This document shows, piece after piece, positions 12,001-19,878 of a stretch of DNA of 64,000 nt. The DNA is from Oxytricha trifallax (Eukaryota > Ciliophora > Spirotrichea > Sporadotrichida > Oxytrichidae), in contig ARYC01003125.1 of assembly GCA_000711775.1 (NCBI GenBank), positions 1 through 64,000 of the forward strand, given 5' to 3'. A program made the translations under genes and the position numbers. The notes beneath the pieces are model-generated. The model made no database searches. It worked only from the letters and a program-made list of their open reading frames with translations, and was not told the origin of the DNA. Position 1 is the stretch's first letter. The number at the start of each line of letters is the position of its first letter.

Positions 12001-15000
12001 CTTCTTAACTTATAGTATGAAATGCCAAGCCTCTTCATAATCTGCTAGCAATTTAGCTTTTCAGACATCCTTAGTCTTTGAGATTCCTGAGCCAGCTTTA
12101 GCTCTTTTTACTGCTACTCCTTTTCTTTCCTCATGATCTTGAGTTATCTTCGAGGCACTATAGCTTAAAGCTTAGTATGCTATCCAAAGACTGGAAGTGA
12201 GTCTTTCATTTTATGGTTCTCTAGTACTTTCTATTCTAATTACTTCATATCTATTAAAGGGGCTCTTTCGAGCATACCTTAAGGTTCTAATTCTGATTAG
12301 GTATAGTCAGTGTAGATCTCAAGTGTTATCTGGCCTAGAGTCTATATTTAGTGGCCATCTAGTAACGATTCCTTAAATCCTCCTAGTTTTCTTACTCTAT
12401 AGGTTTCCTTAGGATCAATAATAAAGCCTTTGAAATTCAAAGATTCTAATGAATCTTCCAGATCATAGTAGTAGTTAAGCATCTCTCTTTTACTTACAGT
12501 CTCTATCTCAACATCAGCAACTGTAATGTTCCTTTAGTAAAACATATTGGTTGTAATGTAATCTGCAGTATTGCTTTCATCATCTGTTTCACTACTTGAA
12601 CTTCGCTCACTATCTGAACTACTAGAGCTTTTATCTTCTTCCTCTTATTGGAAAAATTCAACCAGCTTAGACTATCTCTTTTTAGAACTTGATTCCATAA
12701 GTTCAGTGCTTAATTTCCTAATAATGAATTACTTTGGTGCTGGTAGGAAATCCGCATGCGGAAATCGGATCATGCTGAAGGCATTTCATAATAGTGAAAA
12801 TGACTATCTCATTATAGTAACAGTGCTGTCTTCATGAGCCAATATTTGGCTATTTAAAACGGCTGATGGCACCCTCCTATTAGAATTTAATGAACCAAGC
12901 GTAACTTACTGGCATCAATGTTTAAGAACTAGCTTAGAAGTGCAAAAGCAAGAAAGAGCTCTACAACTTTCTCACCCAGGATTGTCGGGCCTTCTTACCC
13001 AAGCCTGATTCAACCAACATTTACTTCTTCAAGTCCATCATAAGAGCAAAGAAGGAGGTAAGCATCTCTCCTTAATTGTAACCGTCTTCATAGTACATCA
13101 GAAGAGAAGACATCAAAGTGTCCGCAGTGCCTCACATAGAGGGACTTACAGTCCAGGACTTCCTCGATTATGCGAGAGACATTTCCAGACTACTCAACTT
13201 TCTCCCTGATGAGCGAGACTGGGTCCACTTAGACAGGCAATGGATCTGTGATTTGCTCTATACCTTAGACACCGACGGAGTCACCAACATGATTCACGAT
13301 GCAATGCTTTAACGGAAAGAAAGGCTTGAGCAAAGCAGAGACCTAGTCATTGAAATGAGACCTGAATTTGTTGACGCACTCTCTAGATGCCTCAGCTTCA
13401 GCAGTAAGTTTACTCTCTTTACATTTCCTTTGTAGTCGAGAGAGGCAAAGCTGTGAATCTCATGAAGGACTCATCGAAAAGAAAGAGAACAAGAGATGAA
13501 ATTGAAGAGGTGAAAGATTATGAGACAGCCTTGAAGTCAGACAGGCAGCTCTTTCTATAAGAAACTAAGAGGCTGAAGCAAGAGCATGATAACTTGGAAA
13601 GTGAAGTACTTGACTTACGCAAAATGAAGGAGCAAGTTATGCAAGACTTCGGCTCTCAGAATCTGGAAGGGCAGGTGCAGAACTTCAGCCTTTGACTTCT
13701 GCTGGTCTCTATTCTCATCCATTCTCTGAACACTACTAATAGAAAGAGTTAGAATATGGTGAATTCTTTTAGAAATTAAGCTTTAAAATCATCTTCTTTT
13801 TAACCCCTCTCTTTAGGGGTTCCTATGATCTATATCACTTTTCAAGTTTCTCTTTTAATTTGAAGCCTTCTTCAACCAGGCTTCCATACTTTCTTCGACC
13901 TCTTCATGCTCCTTGTAAGTTTCACTAAAAGACTTGTCTCTGCAACTCCTCCTTACAAGAATAACTCACTTTTCAACTAAGTCCTTAATCTGCTCTGCCT
14001 TCTCATAAGCCTTCCTACTTCTCTTGTTAGTCTTTTTCTTTCCTTCCTTGCTCTTCGATCTTTCTCTGCCTGGCACTTAAGTGATCTCCTCATATTGGCG
14101 CCTCACGCCGTTTTTGAAGATCTTCTCAACTTCACTAATAGGCTTGTCTTAGAGCGCAGGGTTCTGGCTCATCTTCTCTACAATGAATTCTATGATAGAA
14201 GGTTAATAGAACCCTAATTTACTTTGAGTGTCTGGCTCTTCAGCCACAGCTTCAGTTTTCATTTCCTCTTCAGAGGCCTTCTTTGCTTCCTCGATATCCT
14301 TTTTGGCTCCTATGAAAGAACTTTCTACTTTTTCTACTATCTTCTCCACTATAGCCTTTACAACTGCAACTTAATGATCGATGGCTATAATCTATTCAGA
14401 AGGAACTTCAGCCTCCTTTGCTTGATCAATAATATTCATATCAGTAGCTTCTTGTTTGTCTTACAAATTAAATTATACTTCATTGAACCTTTTGTCTAAT
14501 ATAAGGTCAATCTCATTCTACTCTACGTAAAGAAGCTACTCAGCACTATCTTTGGAGTTGAGTCTATACAAAACTCTTTGCCATCTGCCCTTAGTATTAA
14601 GTCTTCCAATTCTTCCTATAATCTGCCCTTCAGACCTTTTAGAGAAGACATCTGCTATAATGAGGTAAGAACCTCCGTTCTAGTTGATTTCATCATTCGT
14701 CTGAATGTCAGTCCCTCTTCCATGAGCTTCATTCAGCAAGTATATTCCATATTCCTTTTTCGCATTCTTCATTAAGTATCTGCCTTCAATCATAGGTTCA
14801 ATATTGGCGGCTTGCCCTCTGCTTAAACTTGTGAATTCGTAGCCCGATCTCAAAAGGCCTATCTCTATTGCATTATAGTTAGTTGAAGCCACTATTTGAA
14901 CTGGGGAGTGGCTTAGCTGCTCAATTATATTTTCTTTGATCTAAGCCAAGTAATCACTCTAATTAGTGCTCACTAAAACATCCGGGTATTGAGTCTTTTT

Positions 15001-18000
15001 ATTTCCCTAGAGTTTATCAAGAGTGGGAAATACTACAGGTGTAGCTTGAAAAGCTAGCTTTAAACAGTTCTCTTCAGTAAAAGAGAGATTGCTTCCAGAA
15101 AATCCTATCACTTTATGAGCTTGCTGAAAGTACTCAAGAGAGTTGATTATAGTATCAACAGAGCCATCAAACATAATCCAGTCGTACTCGTCCACTAATA
15201 CGTAGCTTTGCTACCATACACTCACAGCCTTGCTGTTCTTTTGCATCTTCTTTAATTAGGGCTAAGTGTAGAAATAGATGCCAGTATCTTTGGCAAAGAA
15301 GTTTAGATTGCAATTAAGCTACATTGCTTTAATGACTCTCTAGTATCGTTTGAAGTCTCTTTGCACTAAGTGCTCATTCTTGCTGAGTATAAAGACTGAT
15401 CTTTAAGTTTTAAGAGCAATAAGGATTACTAAAGCAATGCATATTAGGGTCTTCCCATTGCCAATACCAAAATGAATGAAGTGATTGCTGTTAAGGTTAC
15501 CACAGATATAGTTTAAACATAAGACCTGAGAGCAGTAGAATTTGAAGCCTAAATTTTACTCCAAAGTTTCTAATTCGGCACTTACTCTTAAGAGTTCCTT
15601 TGGAGACCTGCTATTGAATCTGGATGCTACTTGGTTTTATAAGTTCTCATTCTTGAATAGCTAAAGAAGGTCATTAACAGCCTTTTCAGAGAAGGCTTCC
15701 ATAGTCCTTGGCAATTGCATTATTCTATCAAGGTCAGAGAAGTCACAGTTTAGACAGTTGTCAATAGTGTGAATGCTTAACTATACATTTTTCTCGACTT
15801 GCGCATTCACAATCAACTACTATACTTTCCTGATTTGTTCAATCTTCCCTACCCATTATTGATCTCTGCTTTGCAGTCTTTAAGCAAGGCCCTTCATAAA
15901 ATGCACCATTGAGACTTTGTCGATGACTTCTTGCTTTTATAAGAAGGTTGCCCTTGTTGAAGATATGTAGTCTTTTAAAGACTCTAAGTTAGGGGCAGAG
16001 CATAAGGCACATATTCTTACAAAGTACTCTGTATACTCTACAGGAATGTCTCTTATAAGGTTCAATCCACAGTCTTGCTTAAGCAAGATAATAAAAGGCA
16101 CGTTCATTATAAAGAAGGAATTTGGTATTAGTTTGATGACCTAAGGGTCAATTGAAAAGTAGTGCCATGTTTAAGCCAAAAGCTGAATGATGCCTGGATT
16201 AGAGTCGTTTAGCTTCTAGACTATAGCAAGCTGCTTACTTAGACATGTTGCCTCAGTAATAAAGACCAAGTTGGCTAAGCCTATAGCTTGTCTAGCATTG
16301 GGTGACCTTATAAGTAAGAGAATTGCTTCTTATATTAAGTTCTCTTCTGGCTGATATTTTTCCCCTGTATAGTAACTGAGGGCAGCCAAGAAGATACGAG
16401 CCTTGGAGTCTTAGACTAGCTTTTAGTTACTTGAGATCAACTCTGTAATTAAATAGAAGAGCCCTTGGTTCACTTAGGGTTCATTTGCCATCTCAAAGTG
16501 CTAAAGGAACGAAAAAAGTGATTGGGTGTTGCGGGCTATTATATCTTGAAGGATCTGTTCCTTTTATTAATAATTAGATTATTTGAAACTTTCAAAGTGC
16601 TTGACCAACATCTCATGGCCAATGATTGAGCCATAGTTAATAACCAGCTAAGGTAAGGGTCTTGGAGCTTGCATTGATTCACTTGCTAAGCTCACAGTAG
16701 TCTGGAACTCACTCACCTTCATTTCCTCGTTTGAGAGGGAGTGGTTAAGATTTTCAGAGACCAGTGACTTGGTATCACTGCTGTTCTTGGCTTTCTTGCT
16801 TTTGTTATTGTTTATAAACTTTCTCACAACGTTCTTGAAATCCCATGTCTTTTAATAGCCTTTGAAATCCTCCTGCTACAACAGGAGACTCAAATCATAG
16901 TTGTTTAAATGTAGGAATTCCTTTGCTCTATTGATTTTGACGCTATCTTGGGCTCCCTTGTACTCAGCTTTAATGCCCTTCACTTTGCCGCCCTCACCAA
17001 TATTAGCCTTGGCTTCATGATTTTCAAAAATCTGATCACCCTGCTCAAGAAGTTGAGCTAACCATTCATTTGAATTATCATTCCTTAACTCTAATATAGG
17101 TGCTTAGTAAAGGAAAAAAGCTTACCAGGGCTTCGTTCTTCAATCTATAGGGGAAAAGACTCAGCAAGCTGATCCCGCTCTTGAGCTGGATTCATGGTAT
17201 TTTTAAGTTTTGATTATAGTATTATATACTGGATTTTTAAATTTAATAGGTGGATTATTAAAAAATACCACTAGATTCTTCAAATTTACTATAAGAAAAA
17301 CCTCTCTCCTTCACTTATCCAGTGGATTTAAAGAGCTACAGCCCGCAAACCAGTTCAAATGCATTGCTTATGTTAATACGAACATATAAAGGTGAAAAAA
17401 GTAGGCTTGCAAGAAATGGCTGATCCGCCATGGGTCTTTTGAATGCTTTTCGAGTCTGGCCTCATTGAAAATTGGCTTTTTGGAAAAATCGAAAAATCCG
17501 AGGGCCTAATGGCGAATTCAACCCTACACTGTTCATAACGTACATATAACCAGTAGAAATGTGCAGTGAAAGTAGAATGGAAAGCAAAGGCACTCGTTTT
17601 CGAAAATCGAGGTCATGGTTGAAGGGGGTCCAGACTGGCTTTGGATTCTAGACTTCAGACTGGATTTTAGACCCTATAAGAGGGGGGGTTTATACTAAAG
17701 TTGAATTTTTGGAAAAAGTAGTTGGGAAAGCTACTGGATTTTATGGACATATGGACTTAGTATAGTATAAGGAACACTTTCAACAATATATGATCACTAG
17801 AACACTCAAACTGCAATTAGCAGCATTCTTAAAGACTCTCTTTCTAAGACTCTTGAATTGGCCCTCTCATAATAAGTTAAATTGTGAAGTTTGGAATTTC
17901 GCTATTTATCGATATTAAATCATCACTATACCAGCTTATAAATTTATCACGCATATATGTATTGGGGTTTATATATATACTTCAGATGGAGTGATTCCAA

Positions 18001-19145
18001 TATACAACGATGAAATAATGTTTATTTGTAGAGAAATCTTAAAAAATAAACGCCCTTCTTATAAAACTATGAATACAGTAATTGCTCAGCAGCTTTTAAG
18101 TGTGATGTTCCCTTTTTCAAATACTACTTAAGATAAAGCCTAACTATGGTCAGGCGGTCAAGCCAATATAATGAGCGAGATTACGAAATAAACTTTGAGG
18201 GAAACAATTAAAAATAAATTTGTAAATTAACTTTAAATTTTATTTATATGAATTCTATCTCATTAAATTGAATTCTAATAAGCAAAATGAAATAAAATTT
18301 ATAATAAATATAATTGTATAAATTTATAAACTCAAGTTTAACTATGCGTGTAACCTTAGTATAAAATTTTAAGCTTAAAAAGCATTCCTTAATGTGATAA
18401 TAAAACCATAGAATTTAACTCTGACTTATGGGAGGGGATGATCTAACGTATAAGATAAATGGTAATTACTAATGGAAATGAAAATAAAATCAATTGGTCT
18501 ATAAAAGCAGAAAACTTTAATTATTAATGATATAAAGTTATTCAATTTTATCTAAGTTAAATATTATAATAATTAGAAAACCCAAACACATACTCGCAGA
18601 AATTTATTAAATCACTTGCTCATTTTATAGTAATACGAGGAGATAAAGTATTTGACCTCCCAGCTAGCTTCGAATAAGATTGTTTTGGGTTAGGTTCCCT
18701 TTACACTAGTAAATTTGGCAATTCGAGTAGAAACTATTTATAAATACCCATTTCCACAATATCTCAGGATATATAGTATGATATATGTGTAATATACTTA
18801 CACTATTTCGTAAGTTTCAGAGATTCACATAGATTGCATGGTCATGAGAAGAGTATCGGTGTGCTGAGTAACAATTAGAGTCACTGCGTTATAATGGAAA
18901 GAGTCCTACGTCGAGCCACTATGATGATGCGTGAGAAAGCTTTCCTTCATCACTATGATATATTTTTAAATACATATAGAGTAAGATATTTTTATCATGA
19001 TTTGTGTTTAAATATTATAAATTAAGTCAAATTTTCAAATAATATAATTAATAATAATTATGAGAAATTTGGAGTGTGCGAGGATAAATTTAATGAAGCT
19101 TTTTTAACTTTAGAAAATTGTCTGGCTGAGTATAAAAGTTTATGA
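6077..19145 (+). CDS. delta-tubulin gene, nine MDSs in order
   Basis: Delta-tubulin is a basal-body/centriole tubulin needed for triplet microtubules. Segments are 6077-6224, 6758-6823, 6940-7114, 7205-7403, 17988-18148, 18347-18515, 18582-18762, 18796-18958 and 19064-19145. Joined through pointers AATA, TAGATT, ACTATTT, TTCAGAT, TAACTATG, AGAAAAC, AATAT and TATGA they give 1,344 bases: 447 residues plus TGA (human protein 453). Landmarks: MSIVTIQVGQCGNQIGYSFF at the N-terminus (two Gln from TAA), NAVLIDMEPKVV, SGSGNNWALGY, the GTP-binding loop SLAGGTGSGFGA, WPYQSGEVILQNYN (delta-type), LAHFIVIRGDK, and C-terminal YEKFGVCEDKFNEAFL. The order is unscrambled. The AATA and AATAT junctions are the least certain. 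Confidence 0.93.
6225..6757. other. delta-tubulin IES 1 (533 bp, contains MITE A)
   Basis: Pointer AATA at 6221-6224 and 6754-6757. Excision joins FEN to RLTPNAVLID in frame. Most of the IES is a MITE family A copy. Confidence 0.7.
6306..6714. mobile_element. MITE family A, diverged copy
   Basis: Starts ATTGTAGGAATAAATTCGAT and ends ATCGAATGTATTCCTATAAT, the family A terminal inverted repeats. Internal AATAGTAAAGTCCAGCTAAA matches the family; the centre has diverged. It lies inside delta-tubulin IES 1. Confidence 0.75.
6824..6939. other. delta-tubulin IES 2 (116 bp)
   Basis: Pointer TAGATT at 6818-6823 and 6934-6939. Removal joins KCLLD to SQRACSSGE in frame. Confidence 0.8.
7115..7204. other. 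delta-tubulin IES 3 (90 bp)
   Basis: Pointer ACTATTT at 7108-7114 and 7198-7204. Removal joins LLENIDYF to GGFQVFTSLAGGTGSG. Confidence 0.9.
7549..7655 (+). repeat. left terminal inverted repeat of the large transposon
   Basis: Starts AACCCCAAAACCCC; from AACCCCAATACATATATGCG onward it is the reverse complement of 17871-17970 with no mismatch seen. It carries one more C4A4 unit than the right copy. Confidence 0.9.
7671..7875 (+). CDS. Cys-rich (zinc-finger-like) coding island in transposon left arm
   Basis: One frame opens after a TGA at about 7688 and reads RRCRICGPYPTF, then DICELSCVICKVHG (CxxC ... CxxxCxxCxxH), with higher GC content than its surroundings. This looks like part of a zinc-binding domain; TBE 57-kDa ORFs include a zinc finger. 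No start is seen. It may be a remnant or an exon of a longer gene with 9690-9960. Confidence 0.4.
7900..8076 (-). CDS. unidentified coding-like island next to an internal telomeric terminus
   Basis: The minus strand is open with balanced codon use: EIMTAGKRDMKSTLLQELRA, then KASVHERDYGPFNS. It begins right beside GGGGTTTTGGGGTTTTG at 8060-8076, so it could be the edge of a second, truncated telomere-ended element. Family not recognised. Confidence 0.3.
   Translation of the reverse strand, partial: SKPQNPCLIKLGILLHWLEIMTAGKRDMKSTLLQELRAKASVHERDYGPFNSTIVVKF
8060..8076 (+). repeat. internal 17-base telomere-like transposon terminus
   Basis: GGGGTTTTGGGGTTTTG is identical to the TBE ends at 1219-1235 and 2111-2127, but lies inside the large transposon. 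The upstream bases do not match the TBE subterminal block. It may be a truncated or nested element end. Confidence 0.7.
8090..9690. other. AT-rich left arm of the large transposon
   Basis: Very AT-rich with no recognisable coding in six frames under the Gln code. No clear repeat structure beyond simple AT runs. Confidence 0.5.
9693..9970 (+). CDS. Cys/His-containing coding island in transposon left arm
   Basis: One frame reads TKKLDPKSLVPRRTLLTDQV, SCYKQLFSQGGQLTFCSLHC, then SEFTYLRCPRVGITKLLGEY in DNA clearly richer in GC than its flanks. The Cys/His spacing suggests a zinc-binding fold but fits no family I can name. AT-rich DNA follows at 9970 after GGTAAGAC, a possible splice donor. Start, end and relation to 7671-7875 are unknown. 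Confidence 0.35.
9971..11065. other. AT-rich segment downstream of the transposase gene
   Basis: No supported gene. The transposase frame stays open here only because TAA/TAG are sense; the spliced stop lies at 11066. Confidence 0.5.
11066..12698 (-). CDS. DD34E (IS630/Tc1-type) transposase of the large transposon
   Basis: 534 residues after removal of a 28-nt intron (11196-11223, GTAAGT...TATAG); 1,605 coding bases, TGA at 11066-11068. An acidic Ser-rich N-terminus (MESSSKKRQSKLVEFFQQEE) is followed by a charged helical region, an HTH-like stretch (LNCQQIMKRLGISYYKLRSY) and the catalytic core: INIDESVLH (first Asp), NTVIMIDNAPYHRSQEV (second Asp) and YRLAPAELMYSWIKNRDLNP (Glu, 34 residues after the second Asp). 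TBE transposases (42 kDa) belong to this superfamily and act in programmed DNA elimination in Oxytricha; this one is longer. It is divergent from the coiled-coil ORF, 167 bp away. The frame is intact, suggesting selection. Confidence 0.88.
12699..12865. promoter_or_regulatory. divergent intergenic region in transposon
   Basis: 167 bp between the transposase start (minus) and the 265-residue ORF start (plus). It should hold both promoters; the short palindrome TCCGCATGCGGA at 12750-12761 is the only distinct motif. Confidence 0.45.
12866..13695 (+). CDS. transposon ORF, helical/coiled-coil protein (265 aa)
   Basis: ATG at 12866; a 32-nt intron at 13404-13435 (GTAAGT...TTGTAG) restores the frame to TGA 13693-13695, giving 798 coding bases. 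The N-terminal half is compact (NIYFFKSIIRAKKEV, IEGLTVQDFLDYARDISRLL, DERDWVHLDRQWICDLLYTL). The C-terminal 90 residues are basic then heptad-like (KRKRTRDEIEEVKDYE, TKRLKQEHDNLESEVLDLRK). By position, divergent from the transposase, it matches the 22-kDa ORF of TBE elements, whose function is unknown. No catalytic motif seen. Confidence 0.75.
13789..17195 (-). CDS. SecA-like DEAD-motor ATPase carried by the transposon (1,123 aa)
   Basis: ATG at 17195-17193; a 35-nt intron (17091-17125) gives 3,372 coding bases ending in TGA 13789-13791. The N-terminal ~540 residues are helical, without known motifs. The motor follows: Walker A HFGIGNGKTLICIALVIL (~565), LSKNEHLVQRDFKRY (SecA-like NDYLAQRD position), Walker B YVLVDEYDWIMFDG (~655), IGFSGSNLSFTEE (~685), motif V LLNEAHGRGTDI (~813; SecA NMAGRGTDI) and motif VI QIIGRIGRLNTKGR (~843; SecA QLRGRSGRQGDPG). 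The C-terminus is charged coiled coil and Lys/Arg-rich (RERSKSKEGKKKTNKRSRKA). SecA proteins are ATP-driven preprotein motors related to helicases. Gln-coded TAA/TAG and the intron show it is ciliate-adapted, not bacterial contamination. Its role, DNA/RNA or protein motor, is unknown. Confidence 0.85.
17196..17870. other. right subterminal region of the large transposon
   Basis: No ORF. Moderately GC-rich, with repeated CAGACTGG motifs (17629-17670) and a G run near 17683; probably promoter of the SecA-like gene and transposase binding sites. Confidence 0.4.
17871..17970 (-). repeat. right terminal inverted repeat of the large transposon
   Basis: Reverse complement of about 7557-7655 with no mismatch found; ends ATTGGGGTTT, one telomeric unit shorter than the left end. 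Confidence 0.9.
18149..18346. other. delta-tubulin IES 5 (198 bp)
   Basis: Pointer TAACTATG at 18141-18148 and 18339-18346. Removal joins TTQDKAQL to CVQPQYKILSLK. Confidence 0.9.
18516..18581. other. delta-tubulin IES 6 (66 bp)
   Basis: Pointer AGAAAAC at 18509-18515 and 18575-18581. Removal joins WSIKAEN to PNTYSQKFIK. Confidence 0.88.
18763..18795. other. delta-tubulin IES 7 (33 bp)
   Basis: Pointer AATAT at 18758-18762 and 18791-18795. Removal keeps the frame from IPISTI to YLHYFVSFRDS; the exact pointer is less certain than the others. Confidence 0.65.
18959..19063. other. delta-tubulin IES 8 (105 bp)
   Basis: Pointer TATGA at 18954-18958 and 19059-19063. Removal joins KAFLHHY to EKFGVCEDKF. 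Confidence 0.9.
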
Positions 19146-19268
19146 TTATATTCAATAATTTAAAATTACAAATTATAAAATATTTTTTATCATTCTAGAA
19201 TTGATAAGCTCAACTAAATTGTAGTTTTATTTATTTATAATATATTAATAGGAAATTAAACTTTTTAG

Positions 19269-19833
19269 ATGTCTGACAGTAAAATTCACTCACAAGAATA
19301 GTAGTAACCACTCGCTTCTATCAATTAATAATCTCTTTAGTCAAATACTCATAAGAATCATAAAACGAAACAATAATAAATTTAAAATATTGAATTAAAA
19401 ATGGATAACACACAATTAAATAAAGATATTAGGAATATCAAAAATAGTGAATAAGTTTAGACACAATTGTTGACTTTATAGCCTTTGAGATAATCTCTCA
19501 ATAATTAATAAAAATTGAATTAAAGTTATCATAATGGTTAACATATAAACTCTACTTAGCATATTTCGAGCGTATACCAAATCAAAGATTTAAATAAAAA
19601 TTATTAATAGACTTAGTTCTAATTATAATAAATAAAATTTTTGTTAGATATAATATTTTTACTATATAAATAATAGTTTAACAAATTAAATGATAAATAA
19701 TTGTTATTTTATTATTTAAGATGCTGGTAAATTGATGTTTACAGAAAAACTATTAAATAGGTTACAACAATAAAAGTACTTCAATAAAAAGAAATATCTC
19801 CAGAGCTATATATAAATATTAATATATCTAATA

Positions 19834-19878
<45 letters not shown>

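Larger units (their letters stand above)
7549..17970. mobile_element. 10.4-kb telomere-ended DNA transposon with SecA-like ATPase cargo
   Basis: About 100-bp terminal inverted repeats match base for base (about 7557-7655 against 17871-17970). They begin with telomere-like C4A4: AACCCCAAAACCCC on the left, and one GGGGTTT unit on the right. TA-rich flanks hide any target duplication. Contents are a DD34E transposase (minus), a divergent 265-residue coiled-coil ORF (plus) and a 1,123-residue SecA-like protein (minus), each with a single very short GT-AG intron (28, 32 and 35 nt), plus Cys-rich coding islands in a long AT-rich left arm. Known TBEs are about 4 kb with transposase, 22-kDa and kinase ORFs. 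Transposase type and telomeric ends tie this to TBE-like elements, but size and cargo differ. Confidence 0.85.
7404..17987. other. delta-tubulin IES 4 (10,584 bp, contains a large transposon)
   Basis: Pointer TTCAGAT at 7397-7403 and 17981-17987. Removal joins LTLNSLIQDSD to GVIPIYNDEI exactly as in delta-tubulins. About 145 bp of ordinary AT-rich IES remain to the left of the transposon and about 10 bp to the right, so the element probably inserted into a pre-existing short IES. Confidence 0.92.

Noticed and set aside
12571..12837. Plus-strand ORF of 88 aa, Ser/Leu-rich
   Set aside because: Antisense to the acidic Ser-rich N-terminus of the transposase.
14224..14775. Two plus-strand ORFs
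   Set aside because: Antisense shadows of the SecA-like gene.
13789..17195. SecA-like gene as bacterial contamination or a misassembled contig
   Set aside because: It uses TAA/TAG as Gln throughout, needs a GT-AG intron, and lies within matching inverted repeats that interrupt a ciliate gene at a pointer.
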